A stretch of 64,000 bases of DNA, taken from contig NZ_JAKKDU010000008.1 of the NCBI RefSeq assembly GCF_021728535.1, positions 1 through 64,000 on the forward strand, given 5' to 3'. Both the position numbers and the translations under genes were made by a program. The DNA comes from Wocania arenilitoris (GTDB lineage Bacteria; Bacteroidota; Bacteroidia; Flavobacteriales; Flavobacteriaceae). Positions within the stretch are counted from its first letter, which is position 1; each line of letters begins with the position of its first letter. The notes beneath the pieces are model-generated. The model worked only from the letters and a program-made list of their open reading frames with translations, was not told the origin of the DNA and searched no databases. Positions 53,711-61,868 of this stretch are shown here, piece by piece.

Positions 53711-53809
53711 TTATTTTCGCAGAAATTTCTGTGTTAGTGATTGAGGTTCTGTTGAAGCTCTTTGGCCTAGCAAAAGCGCATTTACTATCTGGTTTTTTCC
53801 TGTAATCAT
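53711..53809 (-). CDS. 32-aa ORF whose start duplicates the aldehyde dehydrogenase start
   Basis: The first 17 bp (ATGATTACAGGAAAAAA) are identical to the start of the 527-aa dehydrogenase gene. The encoded MITGKNQIVNALLLGQRAST then runs on to a stop at 53711 without further similarity beyond a loose I.N.L. It may be the broken remains of a tandem dehydrogenase copy or a small duplication scar. A functional peptide is unlikely. Confidence 0.35.
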   Translation of the reverse strand: MITGKNQIVNALLLGQRASTEPQSLTQKFLRK

Positions 53810-53848
53810 CTTCACATATTTTTTAAATGTTTTTATTATACCTTCTAT

Positions 53849-53871
53849 AAAAAAGAAGCTTTCTCTTTTTT
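53849..53871 (-). terminator. Possible A/T-rich terminator after the DapA-like gene
   Basis: AAAAAAGA, a 7-nt loop and TCTTTTTT form an 8-bp stem 15 bp past the DapA-like stop. GC content is low, so stability is doubtful. It could attenuate rather than stop the operon. Confidence 0.35.
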
Positions 53872-53885
53872 AATATTTAAAGGAC

Positions 53886-54842
53886 TTAATCTATTAAATC
53901 CAGAATTTCAAGTCTTTCTTTTGCCAGAATATATCTTGTATGGACATCATCAATTTGCTGTTGAGTTAATTTCTTACCAAAGGTACGAAGTCCTCCAGCA
54001 ACATCATTATGATGAATTCCCATAGCAAGCTTAAGATATTCCATAAGTAATGGCTGAGCATCTAAATACGAGATGGAATTCATTGCCTGAGAAATTTTAT
54101 TTGCTTCAGCCCATTGTCCGTTTGAAACATATTCCTGCATGCTAACACTAGCTTTTGGAAAGATACAACCAACTCCTGTAATTCCACCACATGCACCAGC
54201 AAGTCCTGCATGTACCGTTACGGTATCAACACCTGCCAAAATTTTTAAATCTTTGTTTGCCAACATCATCGTTTCAATAATTGAAACATCAATTGTAGAT
54301 ATTTTAAGGGCATTTATATTGGGTAGTTCAGCAAGTTTTAGAAGAAGCTCGGTTGAAAGCGCATGATAACCAGCTGCATCAGGATTGTTATAAGGCATTA
54401 CTGATACACCTGCACCTCTTGCAGTGAATTCTGCAAGCTCATAGTACGAATACATGTCTTCATCAGAAGGAAGTTCCTTAGTTTTTGGCGGCATAACCAT
54501 TACGGTATCCACCCCAACTTTAGCAAGTCCTTCAACGATTTTGGCAAGCTCTTCCTTTGTTTCTGCCGCAGCTCCGCTAATCAACGGGACATTGTATTCT
54601 TTAGCAACCTCAGAAAGGGCTTTAAGTAAGGAAAGACGCTGCTTTGTGCTCAAGTAGCTATTCTCACCCAGAGTTCCAGAACCAACAAGTCCGTTCATTC
54701 TGCTTCCGCCTTTTCCTTGAACTTTTAAAATCCCTGCGGCGTATTTTTGTGTTGCATCAGGGTCCATTTCAAGAGCGCCAGATTTTGACTCTTTCAACCA
54801 TGTAAACACAGCTGGCATAACGCCTTCCCATTTTAAACTCAT
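53886..54842 (-). CDS. DapA-family pyrroline-4-hydroxy-2-carboxylate deaminase (probable)
   Basis: 318 residues from the ATG at 54842; the longer frame starts within the promoter region. It is a DapA/NAL-type TIM barrel with Schiff-base lysine K180 in INALKIST, the Tyr of VMPYNNP (Y151) and GSGTLGENSYLS at the pyruvate-binding loop. With epimerase, dehydrogenase and semialdehyde dehydrogenase alongside, it should convert 1-pyrroline-4-hydroxy-2-carboxylate to alpha-ketoglutarate semialdehyde. It is the first gene of the operon, divergent from the AraC gene. Confidence 0.9.
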   Translation of the reverse strand: MSLKWEGVMPAVFTWLKESKSGALEMDPDATQKYAAGILKVQGKGGSRMNGLVGSGTLGENSYLSTKQRLSLLKALSEVAKEYNVPLISGAAAETKEELAKIVEGLAKVGVDTVMVMPPKTKELPSDEDMYSYYELAEFTARGAGVSVMPYNNPDAAGYHALSTELLLKLAELPNINALKISTIDVSIIETMMLANKDLKILAGVDTVTVHAGLAGACGGITGVGCIFPKASVSMQEYVSNGQWAEANKISQAMNSISYLDAQPLLMEYLKLAMGIHHNDVAGGLRTFGKKLTQQQIDDVHTRYILAKERLEILDLID

Positions 54843-54978
54843 TGTAATTAATTTTATTTTGATAAAAGTAATACAGAATTCAGCTAGAAAATAATGCATT
54901 TTTATCCATATATTGTATTATATTATCCTTTTTTTGTTAAATAAATAATATATTGAATATTATTTGCATATTTGTTAT

Positions 54979-55827
54979 ATGAAAGTTTTACCATTTCAAA
55001 TACCAAAACCTGAGCATGACGCTCTAATTTATCAAGAAGATAAGGAATTAATATTCTATGATAAGTTTCATCAACATGAAGAAATTCAGGTGAGTTTTAT
55101 CGCTGAAGGCGAAGGCGCTCTTGTGGTTGGAGATACTATTAATTACTATAAAAAAGGCGATGTAATTGCCCTTGGAAGTAATCTACCTCATGTTTTTAAA
55201 AGCGATATAAGTACTAATATCCAATCGGAAATGTTGACACTTTTTTTTTCAAATGATGCATTTGGTTCAACTTTTTTTGAATTGGAAGAATTAAGGGAAC
55301 TAAGACCTTTTTTCAAAAAGGTAAATTATGGTTTTAAGGTATCTCCAAAATCAAAAAAAATTGAAACGCTTTTTAAGCAATTGCATGAAAGTAGTAAGTT
55401 GCAACGTTTTATATTACTACTGGAAGTTTTAAAAGCGCTTTCTAAATCGAAAACTCAACCTTTATCTTCTTTTATTTATGACAAAAAATACACGGATAGT
55501 GAAGGAAAACGCATGCGAGATGTTATGGATTTTACCATGCAAAACTATAATCAACAAATTAGTCTAGATGATGTTGCTCAAGTGTCGGCTATGACTAAAA
55601 ATGCATTTTGTAAATACTTTAAAAAGCGGACTAACAAAACTTATTTTACATTTTTAAACGAGTTACGTATTGAAAATGCTTGTAAACTTTTATTATCAAA
55701 CCAAGATTTGAGCATTATAGAAATTGCTGAAAAATCGGGGTTTAATAATATGTCAAATTTTAATAGACAGTTTAAGGTTGTGAAAAAAAACAGTCCTTCA
55801 TTATTTAAGAAAGACAGTTATCGATAA
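54979..55827 (+). CDS. AraC-family transcriptional regulator (probable hydroxyproline operon regulator)
   Basis: 282 residues from ATG at 54979; a TTG five codons upstream also opens the frame. The N-terminal cupin domain (about 1-125) contains HQHEEIQVSFIAEGEGALVV. The C-terminal AraC DNA-binding domain (about 180-280) contains ISLDDVAQVSAMTKNAFCKY and IIEIAEKSGFNNMSNFNRQF. It is divergent from the catabolic operon across a 136-bp AT-rich gap, so it is the likely regulator. Confidence 0.92.
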   Translation: MKVLPFQIPKPEHDALIYQEDKELIFYDKFHQHEEIQVSFIAEGEGALVVGDTINYYKKGDVIALGSNLPHVFKSDISTNIQSEMLTLFFSNDAFGSTFFELEELRELRPFFKKVNYGFKVSPKSKKIETLFKQLHESSKLQRFILLLEVLKALSKSKTQPLSSFIYDKKYTDSEGKRMRDVMDFTMQNYNQQISLDDVAQVSAMTKNAFCKYFKKRTNKTYFTFLNELRIENACKLLLSNQDLSIIEIAEKSGFNNMSNFNRQFKVVKKNSPSLFKKDSYR

Positions 55828-55896
55828 GAAAAAGAAAATAAGTTAAGCATAACGAAAATATTCTGACCTAGATTAATGTTTAGCTACCGTTTAAAT

Positions 55897-56490
55897 TCAC
55901 TTAGCACAAGTAGTTTCATAAAATTTAAAAGCGTCTATAATATTTTCTTTTGTAAAAATATCATTATTAATCTTAGATACTAAATCCGGACAATCCTTAA
56001 AATACTTAGGTCCTTCTTTTCTAAAACCTTTGTGGAAACCGAAATTACTTCCTATGCGAGTAGGTATCTTTTCATTATTCCTAATAGCATATAAAAATGA
56101 GAAACTACCACCTGTTTTTCCATACATACCAAATCCATTGCTCATGTATACAGCTTCACTATAATTGTAAAGAGTAATCTTTTTACCTACAAACACAGGT
56201 TGCATGAGCTTGTAATCTTTAAAGTTACCTTTAGAATGTTTTAGAGGAATGTATTCAAACTTGTATACTTCATTTTCTGTTGAAATATGGACACTATCAA
56301 TTTCTTTACCCATATAGACTTTAAATTTCTTGGAATTATGTTTAATTCTAAGACCTTTAAGTCCCATTCTCATTTCACCATTTAGCACCTTTTTGTTTTT
56401 AAGATATACTGTTGCGCTATTGGAAATGATAGTCTGACCGTAAATAAGAGTATTTATAAAAAGAAAAGAAATAAGAATTACCTTTTTCAT
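55897..56490 (-). CDS. Hypothetical secreted protein, 197 aa
   Basis: I do not recognise the family. A signal peptide (about 1-18, ending IYGQ) is followed by a beta-rich mature protein with SATVYLKNKKVLNGEMRMGL and a Cys near each end of the last 40 residues (KDCPDLVSKI, TTCAK). The pattern is common among uncharacterised flavobacterial periplasmic proteins. It is 16 bp downstream of the 194-aa barrel protein gene. Confidence 0.7.
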   Translation of the reverse strand: MKKVILISFLFINTLIYGQTIISNSATVYLKNKKVLNGEMRMGLKGLRIKHNSKKFKVYMGKEIDSVHISTENEVYKFEYIPLKHSKGNFKDYKLMQPVFVGKKITLYNYSEAVYMSNGFGMYGKTGGSFSFLYAIRNNEKIPTRIGSNFGFHKGFRKEGPKYFKDCPDLVSKINNDIFTKENIIDAFKFYETTCAK

Positions 56491-56506
56491 TGAATATAAT
56501 TTTTAC

Positions 56507-57091
56507 CTAAAACAACATAAACTCTGTATTAAAAGTTATCATGTAACTTTTAATTTTATTATCTTTAGATAACCCAATCCATCCCGCTTTACCTTGAAAA
56601 TATAGTTTTAAAGTTTCTGATATCTTGTAACCAAGCATTAAATTTATTCTAAGGTCTAGATTGTTTTTAACGTCAATTTCTTCACTATGATTTACTAGAT
56701 AAGCTGGGCCTCCCCCAATTCCTACAAAAAAATCATAGTTTCTTCCAAATTCATTAATTATAGTAGCATCTAATTCAATATAGTCAAGATCAATGGTGTA
56801 TAGATTATCTTTATATCCATTAGTTACATATTGGGCATTAATTGACAGGTAGTTTTCTTCACTTTTCAAAAAAAGTAATTTTGATACCCCTACTTGAAAA
56901 CCTGAAGTATATTCGAACGAGTCATTCCCTTGTCCTGCACTTCCATCCGTATATAAAAGAAGTTCACCATTAGGTGCATAGGCATTAGATATGCCATATC
57001 CAAATTTTATTGCAAAGGTTTTGTCTTGAGAATATATGTTAACAGATATAAAAAAGATTATTAAAAAAGTTACTAGTGTTGATTTTCTCAT
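56507..57091 (-). CDS. Outer-membrane beta-barrel protein, 194 aa
   Basis: A signal peptide (about 1-21, ISVNIYSQ) is followed by alternating amphipathic strands (FAIKFGYGISNAYA, YLSINAQYVTNGYKD, YDFFVGIGGGPAYLVNH, LRINLMLGYKISE). The protein ends in FNTEFMLF with a terminal aromatic, as in OmpW/PorT-type eight-strand barrels. The specific function is unknown. It heads a two-gene unit with the 197-aa protein. Confidence 0.75.
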   Translation of the reverse strand: MRKSTLVTFLIIFFISVNIYSQDKTFAIKFGYGISNAYAPNGELLLYTDGSAGQGNDSFEYTSGFQVGVSKLLFLKSEENYLSINAQYVTNGYKDNLYTIDLDYIELDATIINEFGRNYDFFVGIGGGPAYLVNHSEEIDVKNNLDLRINLMLGYKISETLKLYFQGKAGWIGLSKDNKIKSYMITFNTEFMLF

Positions 57092-57129
57092 AAAAATAAA
57101 TAATTATATAAAATAAAGTTGAGGAAGGT

Positions 57130-57708
57130 TTAAAGCTTTTTAACGTAATCTGTAATAATAACGATTTGCGTTGGACCCACCTTTCCTTCGATGTATTTTT
57201 CGTTATCTTTATCTAAACGAATGTTTCTAACAGCGGTACCTTGTTTAGCTATCATGCTTGATCCTTTTACTTTAAGATCTTTAATAAGCACCACAGAATC
57301 TCCAGCTTCTAAAACCACACCATTTACATCACGATGTATTATCTTATTTGGGTCGTCTTCACCTTCACCTGTTGCTTTTGCAAATGCAAGGGTTTCTTCA
57401 TCTAAATACATCATGTCTAAGAGGTCTTGTGGCCAACCTTCTTTTCGTAATCTAGAAAGCATTCTCCAAGCTACTACTTGTACTGGTTTATGCTCGCTCC
57501 ACATGCTATCGTTTAAGCATCTCCAATGGTTTGCTTCTGTAGCTTCTGGATTTTCTATTTGCTCAACACAAGTTTTACAAACCATAAGTGCGTTTTCTAA
57601 ATTCTCGTCTTTTAATGGAGGCACTAGATACACTTGAAGGTTTTCATCACATGAACATAACTCACAAACTAAATTACTTCGTTTTTTTAACGTTCTTTCT
57701 AAACTCAT
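57130..57708 (-). CDS. PhnA domain protein
   Basis: 192 residues. The N-terminal zinc-ribbon part has CELCSC and CKTCV pairs. The C-terminal PhnA domain (about 125-192) includes DVNGVVLEAGDSVVLIKDLK and VKGSSMIAKQGTAVRNIRL. Despite the name, PhnA proteins are not needed for phosphonate breakdown in general, and there are no phn genes here. It is probably a small nucleic-acid or metal-handling protein. Confidence 0.92.
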   Translation of the reverse strand: MSLERTLKKRSNLVCELCSCDENLQVYLVPPLKDENLENALMVCKTCVEQIENPEATEANHWRCLNDSMWSEHKPVQVVAWRMLSRLRKEGWPQDLLDMMYLDEETLAFAKATGEGEDDPNKIIHRDVNGVVLEAGDSVVLIKDLKVKGSSMIAKQGTAVRNIRLDKDNEKYIEGKVGPTQIVIITDYVKKL

Positions 57709-57755
57709 TTTTGAATGCTATTTTACCATGCAATAATACATTTATATAGTTGCTT

Positions 57756-57875
57756 CTACAAATTGTTTAGTTCTTCTCTAAACTTTTTTATCATTCCTTT
57801 TACAACCATATTGTAACTATAATGTATAAGTTCTAAAACCAATTTAGGTAGTAATTCATTTTTATAAATTGCCAT
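57756..57875 (-). CDS. Small hypothetical protein, 39 aa
   Basis: MAIYKNELLPKLVLELIHYS followed by NMVVKGMIKKFREELNNL: a short amphipathic, basic, helix-like peptide starting 167 bp upstream of phnA on the same strand. It has no clear ribosome-binding sequence and no family I know. Its regular composition favours a real small protein, but it could be chance. Confidence 0.4.
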   Translation of the reverse strand: MAIYKNELLPKLVLELIHYSYNMVVKGMIKKFREELNNL

Positions 57876-57923
57876 AGTATGCTAATGCTTATTACTTAGG
57901 GTATCTAATTTAATTTATTTGCA

Positions 57924-58532
57924 TTAGTCAACTAGTTTTTGTTCCGTATCTTCTAGTTTTAAAGCTGAATAATCTAGTTTCCAACCAATTGTTTCTACTA
58001 TAGTTTCCATAAGCGATATAGTTTCTAAGGCTTCTTTTTGTGCAACTTGAATTAAACCACTTTCTGGAATTTTATCCTTAATATGCCATTTAGCTCGGGT
58101 ATGTAAATCGGTTAAATCGGCAGCTTCAAACTTATTAAATAAACCATCCGATTTATCGTAATAATTCAAATTAGTTTCTATAGATAACACTTCTGGTTGT
58201 GGAAAGTGTTTTAATATAATTTTCTTATTTATATTATCTGATTTGAGTTTAATTTTTGCTAAATCGTAACCCACGTAAGCTTTTGCATTAATAACAACCA
58301 AGGCTTTCTTTTTACTTGAAATAAGTTTTAAAAATTTCTGTTTAACATCTTCATAATGGTAAATTTCTGCAAAATCGCCTTCTACAGTTATAAATTTACA
58401 AACACTTTTAACTTTATCTAAAAGAATAACAGATTGCGAATTAGTCAATTTTTTTGATTGCAAATATTTAATATAGGTAATAACACCAACCGCTAGTAAA
58501 ACACCAATTATTAAACCTAAAATTGCTTCCAT
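57924..58532 (-). CDS. DUF4230 membrane-anchored protein
   Basis: 202 residues from the ATG at 58532, which lies 1 bp after the cyclase stop; the longer frame overlaps that gene. One N-terminal helix (about 3-20, AILGLIIGVLLAVGVITYI) anchors a domain with VKSVCKFITVEGDFAEIYHY and LVVINAKAYVGYDLAKIKLK, the usual opening of DUF4230. The function is unknown. It is translationally coupled with the cyclase gene. Confidence 0.85.
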   Translation of the reverse strand: MEAILGLIIGVLLAVGVITYIKYLQSKKLTNSQSVILLDKVKSVCKFITVEGDFAEIYHYEDVKQKFLKLISSKKKALVVINAKAYVGYDLAKIKLKSDNINKKIILKHFPQPEVLSIETNLNYYDKSDGLFNKFEAADLTDLHTRAKWHIKDKIPESGLIQVAQKEALETISLMETIVETIGWKLDYSALKLEDTEQKLVD

Positions 58533-58533
58533 A

Positions 58534-59283
58534 CTATTCGTATAATTTATATAAAACAGGTTTGCTTGGTGTTGCATCATTCTCAAATGGTGCTATTTGA
58601 AGATTTAGAATATACTTACCATCTTCAATGCTATTAGGCACATAAATAAACTCTGTAATAGTTGCCTCGGTTCTTATTTTTCCGTCTGTATTCCAAAAAG
58701 CATTATGAGATAATAATTTGCCATCATCTCTTTCTTTATCAACACTTGGTAAATCAATAAGTAAATGCTTTACCCCTTTACTTTTTAAATAAATTGCTGC
58801 TTCTTCTAACAAGTATGGTGGATTAGTATTTGAATATTGTTGCGATAATTTTTCAGTAGTATTTGGTAATGTTCTAATAATAACTGCTTCACGCTTTTTG
58901 TTTCCAATAGCAAAACGCAATTGCTTAGCCGAAATCACAAAATCATCTCCTAATTTTTCTGGCGCAACTGTTATGACTTCAGCGACAAAAAAGAACTGTT
59001 TTAGACATTGATTAATACTGTATTTTTTTTCTGTAATATGACCAACACATTCTGTATGCGTACCGTGAGCATGTGGATTAAACAGGATGCTATTAAAATT
59101 TACTGGAGCTCCATGTTCAACGCTTACAATAAAGTCATTCATTTTTACTGGTTCTATAATAGGTTCATCAATATACCAAGCATTTACGTTGCTTTTTGTA
59201 GCACGTAATGGGATTGAAATATCTAAGGGTTTATCTATATATATGGCGTAGGTACGACTGTTTACGTTTATAACTGCTTTCAT
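58534..59283 (-). CDS. Cyclase/kynurenine-formamidase-like metal hydrolase
   Basis: 249 residues. The metal-binding motif HAHGTHTECVGH matches HxGTHxD/E of the cyclase (DUF/PF04199) family, and LIDLPSVDKERDDGKL near the C-terminus supplies further ligands. Family members hydrolyse formylkynurenine or related amides; the substrate is not evident here because no tryptophan-catabolic genes are adjacent. It lies 31 bp after hemW. Confidence 0.85.
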   Translation of the reverse strand: MKAVINVNSRTYAIYIDKPLDISIPLRATKSNVNAWYIDEPIIEPVKMNDFIVSVEHGAPVNFNSILFNPHAHGTHTECVGHITEKKYSINQCLKQFFFVAEVITVAPEKLGDDFVISAKQLRFAIGNKKREAVIIRTLPNTTEKLSQQYSNTNPPYLLEEAAIYLKSKGVKHLLIDLPSVDKERDDGKLLSHNAFWNTDGKIRTEATITEFIYVPNSIEDGKYILNLQIAPFENDATPSKPVLYKLYE

Positions 59284-59314
59284 GTGTAATGGATGTTAAG
59301 CGTAAATTTAAGGA

Positions 59315-60499
59315 TTAAATAAGAAAAAGACTTGATGAAATTCCATCAATTAAAAATTTTCCTTTTTGGGTTGCTTTAAGAATTTCGTCATTACGAGGAG
59401 CTTGCGACAAAGTAATCTTTTCAAGAGAATGAGATTGCTTCATTTCATTCGCAATGACTAGTAATTGTTGATGGATAAATTCTTTAGATGCTGTTAGTAA
59501 ATGTTCTTTATATTCGACTCCAAAGTCTTCTTTAATTTTATTTAATGAAACTCCCCAAATAGTACGCAAACCCGTCATAACATACTCATTGAATCTGTCT
59601 TTTTTTGAGAGTGTTTCAACAGTTGAAGGTAATTCGTTTTGCTGAATAGATTTAATATATTTTGTGTTATTTGATACATTCCAACTGCGTTGATTGTTAT
59701 TAAACGAATGTGCTGATGGTCCAATTCCTAAATACGGTTTCCCTTTCCAGTAGCTTGTGTTATGTTTAGAAAAATAATTAGGTTTTCCAAAATTAGAAAT
59801 CTCGTACTGTATAAAGCCTTTTTTTTCGGTTTCAGCTATTAAATGATTAAAATGTTCTAAAGCTAGGTCTTCATCAATTGGTGGATAAGTCCCTTTTTTA
59901 ATAAAACTATCTAAGGCTGTTTTAGGCTCTACCGTTAAGGCGTAGCTAGAAATATGATTGACACCAAAATCAAAAGCTATCTGTAGATTTTGGTTCCACT
60001 TATCTAAACTCATGTTTGGAATACCGTAAATTAAATCGATGGTAATGTTATCAAAATAACGTGTTGCTTCTTCTAAACATTTTTTTGCTTCTGTTGCATT
60101 ATGCGCACGATTCATGCTTTTTAAATCGTCTTCAAAGAAGGATTGAATGCCAATACTCAATCTGTTTATTTGGGAAGCTGCTAAATCGTTTATTCGTTTA
60201 GTTGTTAAGTCGTCTGGATTAGCTTCTAATGTAATTTCTGGGTTTTCTACAACTTGATAGTTTTTATAAACGGCATCAATCAACAATTTTAATTCTTCAT
60301 TCATTAATAGTGAAGGCGTGCCTCCACCAAAGTAAATAGTTTCTATGGTTTGATTTTTAAGCTCTTCTTTTCGTAACTGCAATTCTATTAAAAGTGTATT
60401 AATTAGTTCATCTTTCTTGCTTAATGATGTAGAAAAATGAAAATCGCAATAATAACATGCTTGCTTGCAAAATGGTATGTGAATGTAAATTCCTGAGAT
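59315..60499 (-). CDS. hemW: Radical SAM HemW-like protein with in-frame palindromic insert and no standard start codon
   Basis: The open frame encodes SGIYIHIPFCKQACYYCDFH at its beginning, with the C-x3-C-x2-C [4Fe-4S] motif, then FGGGTPSLL, SIGIQSF and a HemW C-terminal domain ending KGKFLIDGISSSLF. HemW is a heme chaperone related to oxygen-independent coproporphyrinogen oxidase. Codon 1 by alignment of the family start (M-A/S-G-I-Y) is ATC, preceded by GCC and then TAA. No ATG, GTG or TTG occurs before a TTG at 60382, which would lose the cluster cysteines. Residues about 348-371 come from a repeat element. Length is 394 with the insert. Confidence 0.85.
   Translation of the reverse strand: MSGIYIHIPFCKQACYYCDFHFSTSLSKKDELINTLLIELQLRKEELKNQTIETIYFGGGTPSLLMNEELKLLIDAVYKNYQVVENPEITLEANPDDLTTKRINDLAASQINRLSIGIQSFFEDDLKSMNRAHNATEAKKCLEEATRYFDNITIDLIYGIPNMSLDKWNQNLQIAFDFGVNHISSYALTVEPKTALDSFIKKGTYPPIDEDLALEHFNHLIAETEKKGFIQYEISNFGKPNYFSKHNTSYWKGKPYLGIGPSAHSFNNNQRSWNVSNNTKYIKSIQQNELPSTVETLSKKDRFNEYVMTGLRTIWGVSLNKIKEDFGVEYKEHLLTASKEFIHQQLLVIANEMKQSHSLEKITLSQAPRNDEILKATQKGKFLIDGISSSLFLI
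59387..59458. repeat. 72-bp palindromic repeat element inserted in frame in hemW
   Basis: The segment begins GTCATTACGAGGAGC and ends GCTTCATTTCATTCGCAATGAC. The ends are imperfect reverse complements typical of the small dispersed 'GTCATTGCGAGG...CGCAATGAC' palindromes of Bacteroidota. It is exactly 24 codons long and adds ANEMKQSHSLEKITLSQAP and RND to the protein without breaking the frame. Confidence 0.85.
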
Positions 60500-60519
60500 G
60501 GCTTAACTATTAAAAGTGA

Positions 60520-60539
60520 ATTCCTGCTTTGGCAGAAAT
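60520..60539. repeat. Short hairpin repeat directly upstream of hemW
   Basis: ATTCCTGC, a 4-nt loop and GCAGAAAT pair with one mismatch. It resembles the small 'ATTCCTGC..GCAGGAAT' repeats common between flavobacterial genes. Its proximity to the lost hemW start suggests that repeat insertion may have removed the original 5' end. Confidence 0.4.
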
Positions 60540-60551
60540 AACAAAGATATA

Positions 60552-61103
60552 CTAACCTATTTTATCTTGATTCTGTTTTACAAAACTTTCCCATCCAGAA
60601 TAACTCTTACCTACGGTAACTTTTCCAGAGTTATAAAAATGACAAACAGCTGCTGCCAACCCATCGGTTGCATCTAGGTTTTTTGGCAATGTTTTTAAAT
60701 CAAGTAGGCTTTGCAACATTTTTGCAACTTGTTCTTTACTCGCATTACCATTTCCGGTAATAGCCATTTTAATTTTTTTTGGTAAATATTCGGTAATTGG
60801 AATTTGTCTCGATAATCCTGCTGCCATAGCAACACCTTGTGCTCTACCAAGTTTAAGCATACTTTGCACATTCTTCCCAAAAAAAGGCGCCTCAATGGCA
60901 ATCTCATCTGGATGATGTGTGTCGATAAGTTCTATGGTACGTTCAAAAATAAGTTTGAGTTTTAGGTAATGATCACTGTATTTTTTAAGATCAAGCTCAT
61001 TAAGTTGCATAAATTGCATTTTTTTACCAACTACTTTTATGAGCCCGAAACCCATAATGGTTGTTCCAGGGTCTATCCCTAAAATTATTTTTTCTTTACT
61101 CAT
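60552..61103 (-). CDS. ruvC: Holliday junction resolvase RuvC
   Basis: 183 residues from the ATG at 61103, which overlaps the upstream stop by 4 bp (ATGA). Catalytic acids are D11 (GIDPGT), E71 (IEAPFFGKN), D144 and D147 ([12 protein letters not shown]). The enzyme cuts Holliday junctions with RuvAB. ruvA and ruvB are not in the window, as is usual in this phylum. Confidence 0.95.
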   Translation of the reverse strand: MSKEKIILGIDPGTTIMGFGLIKVVGKKMQFMQLNELDLKKYSDHYLKLKLIFERTIELIDTHHPDEIAIEAPFFGKNVQSMLKLGRAQGVAMAAGLSRQIPITEYLPKKIKMAITGNGNASKEQVAKMLQSLLDLKTLPKNLDATDGLAAAVCHFYNSGKVTVGKSYSGWESFVKQNQDKIG

Positions 61104-61732
61104 TCTCCACAATAATAGCAACCACTTAACGAAATGGATGCGCCAATAGTAAATGCTAACATGTTTCCGTTAAACGATCCAAATCCGCTCGAAATTGGAT
61201 TAAAATCTTTTCCTAATCCTAATACATAAGAAGTATCGAAATACACCGAAAGTTTATCTGAAATACCATAATGAAAATCAATACCTGCCATTACATTTAA
61301 AAATAATGTGTCGTTATTAGTATAATTACCTAACGGTTTAACAGACGTATAACCTGGTCCTGCATGAATAAAAGTGCACATGCGTTGTGATAAAAAACCA
61401 AAAACACTTGTAGCATCGTAAACCAGTTGCGCATTAAGTCGGGTATAATTAACTTTAAATTCTGGTGTATTATTTAGGTTTGAAAAACGGTTATAACCAA
61501 AATCTAATTTTGCACCTAACTTTGGCTTAAACATATATTGAATTCCTAAGTTAATACTTGGAAAATTAATCGACTTAGCTTCAAAATTATTTACAAATCC
61601 ATTTGCTGATGGACTGTTTATCCCCAAAGCAAATTGCGCTTTAAAAGTGCTTGTATCGTTTTGCGAAAACCCCAAAAAACTAAAGCAAGTAATTAGTATT
61701 AAAAAGAATATTGAGTTGTATTTTAAAATCAT
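61100..61732 (-). CDS. Outer-membrane beta-barrel-type protein, 210 aa
   Basis: From the ATG at 61732 there is a signal peptide ([20 protein letters not shown], then GFSQ). The mature part alternates strands ([53 protein letters not shown]) and closes with a short Cys-containing tail. It resembles an eight-strand OmpA/OprF-like barrel without a peptidoglycan-binding domain. Its coupling to ruvC is probably positional only. Confidence 0.75.
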   Translation of the reverse strand: MILKYNSIFFLILITCFSFLGFSQNDTSTFKAQFALGINSPSANGFVNNFEAKSINFPSINLGIQYMFKPKLGAKLDFGYNRFSNLNNTPEFKVNYTRLNAQLVYDATSVFGFLSQRMCTFIHAGPGYTSVKPLGNYTNNDTLFLNVMAGIDFHYGISDKLSVYFDTSYVLGLGKDFNPISSGFGSFNGNMLAFTIGASISLSGCYYCGE

Positions 61733-61789
61733 AAAATAATAATGGCTTAATTTGCTGAAATAAAATAATTTCAAGCAATTCTTTTATTT

Positions 61790-61849
61790 AGATTCCCGTT
61801 TTTCACTGGAATGACAGTTTCAACGAAAATCTCAAAGCAACGCTTCGAG
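61790..61849. repeat. Composite hairpin repeat between the barrel-protein gene and the flippase-like gene
   Basis: Two small imperfect hairpins follow each other: ATTCCCG...CACTGGAAT (about 61791-61811) and CTCAAAGC-AAC-GCTTCGAG (61831-61849, one mismatch). The first resembles the dispersed 'ATTCCCG..GGGAATGACA' repeats of this group. It lies between divergent genes. Confidence 0.4.
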
Positions 61850-61868
61850 AAATTCTTTTTTATTTTAT

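Noticed and set aside
57890-57910. TAGGGTATC on the plus strand as a seventh copy of the shared element
   Set aside because: No plus-strand gene follows; the next genes on both sides are on the minus strand, and flanking bases differ from the six good copies.
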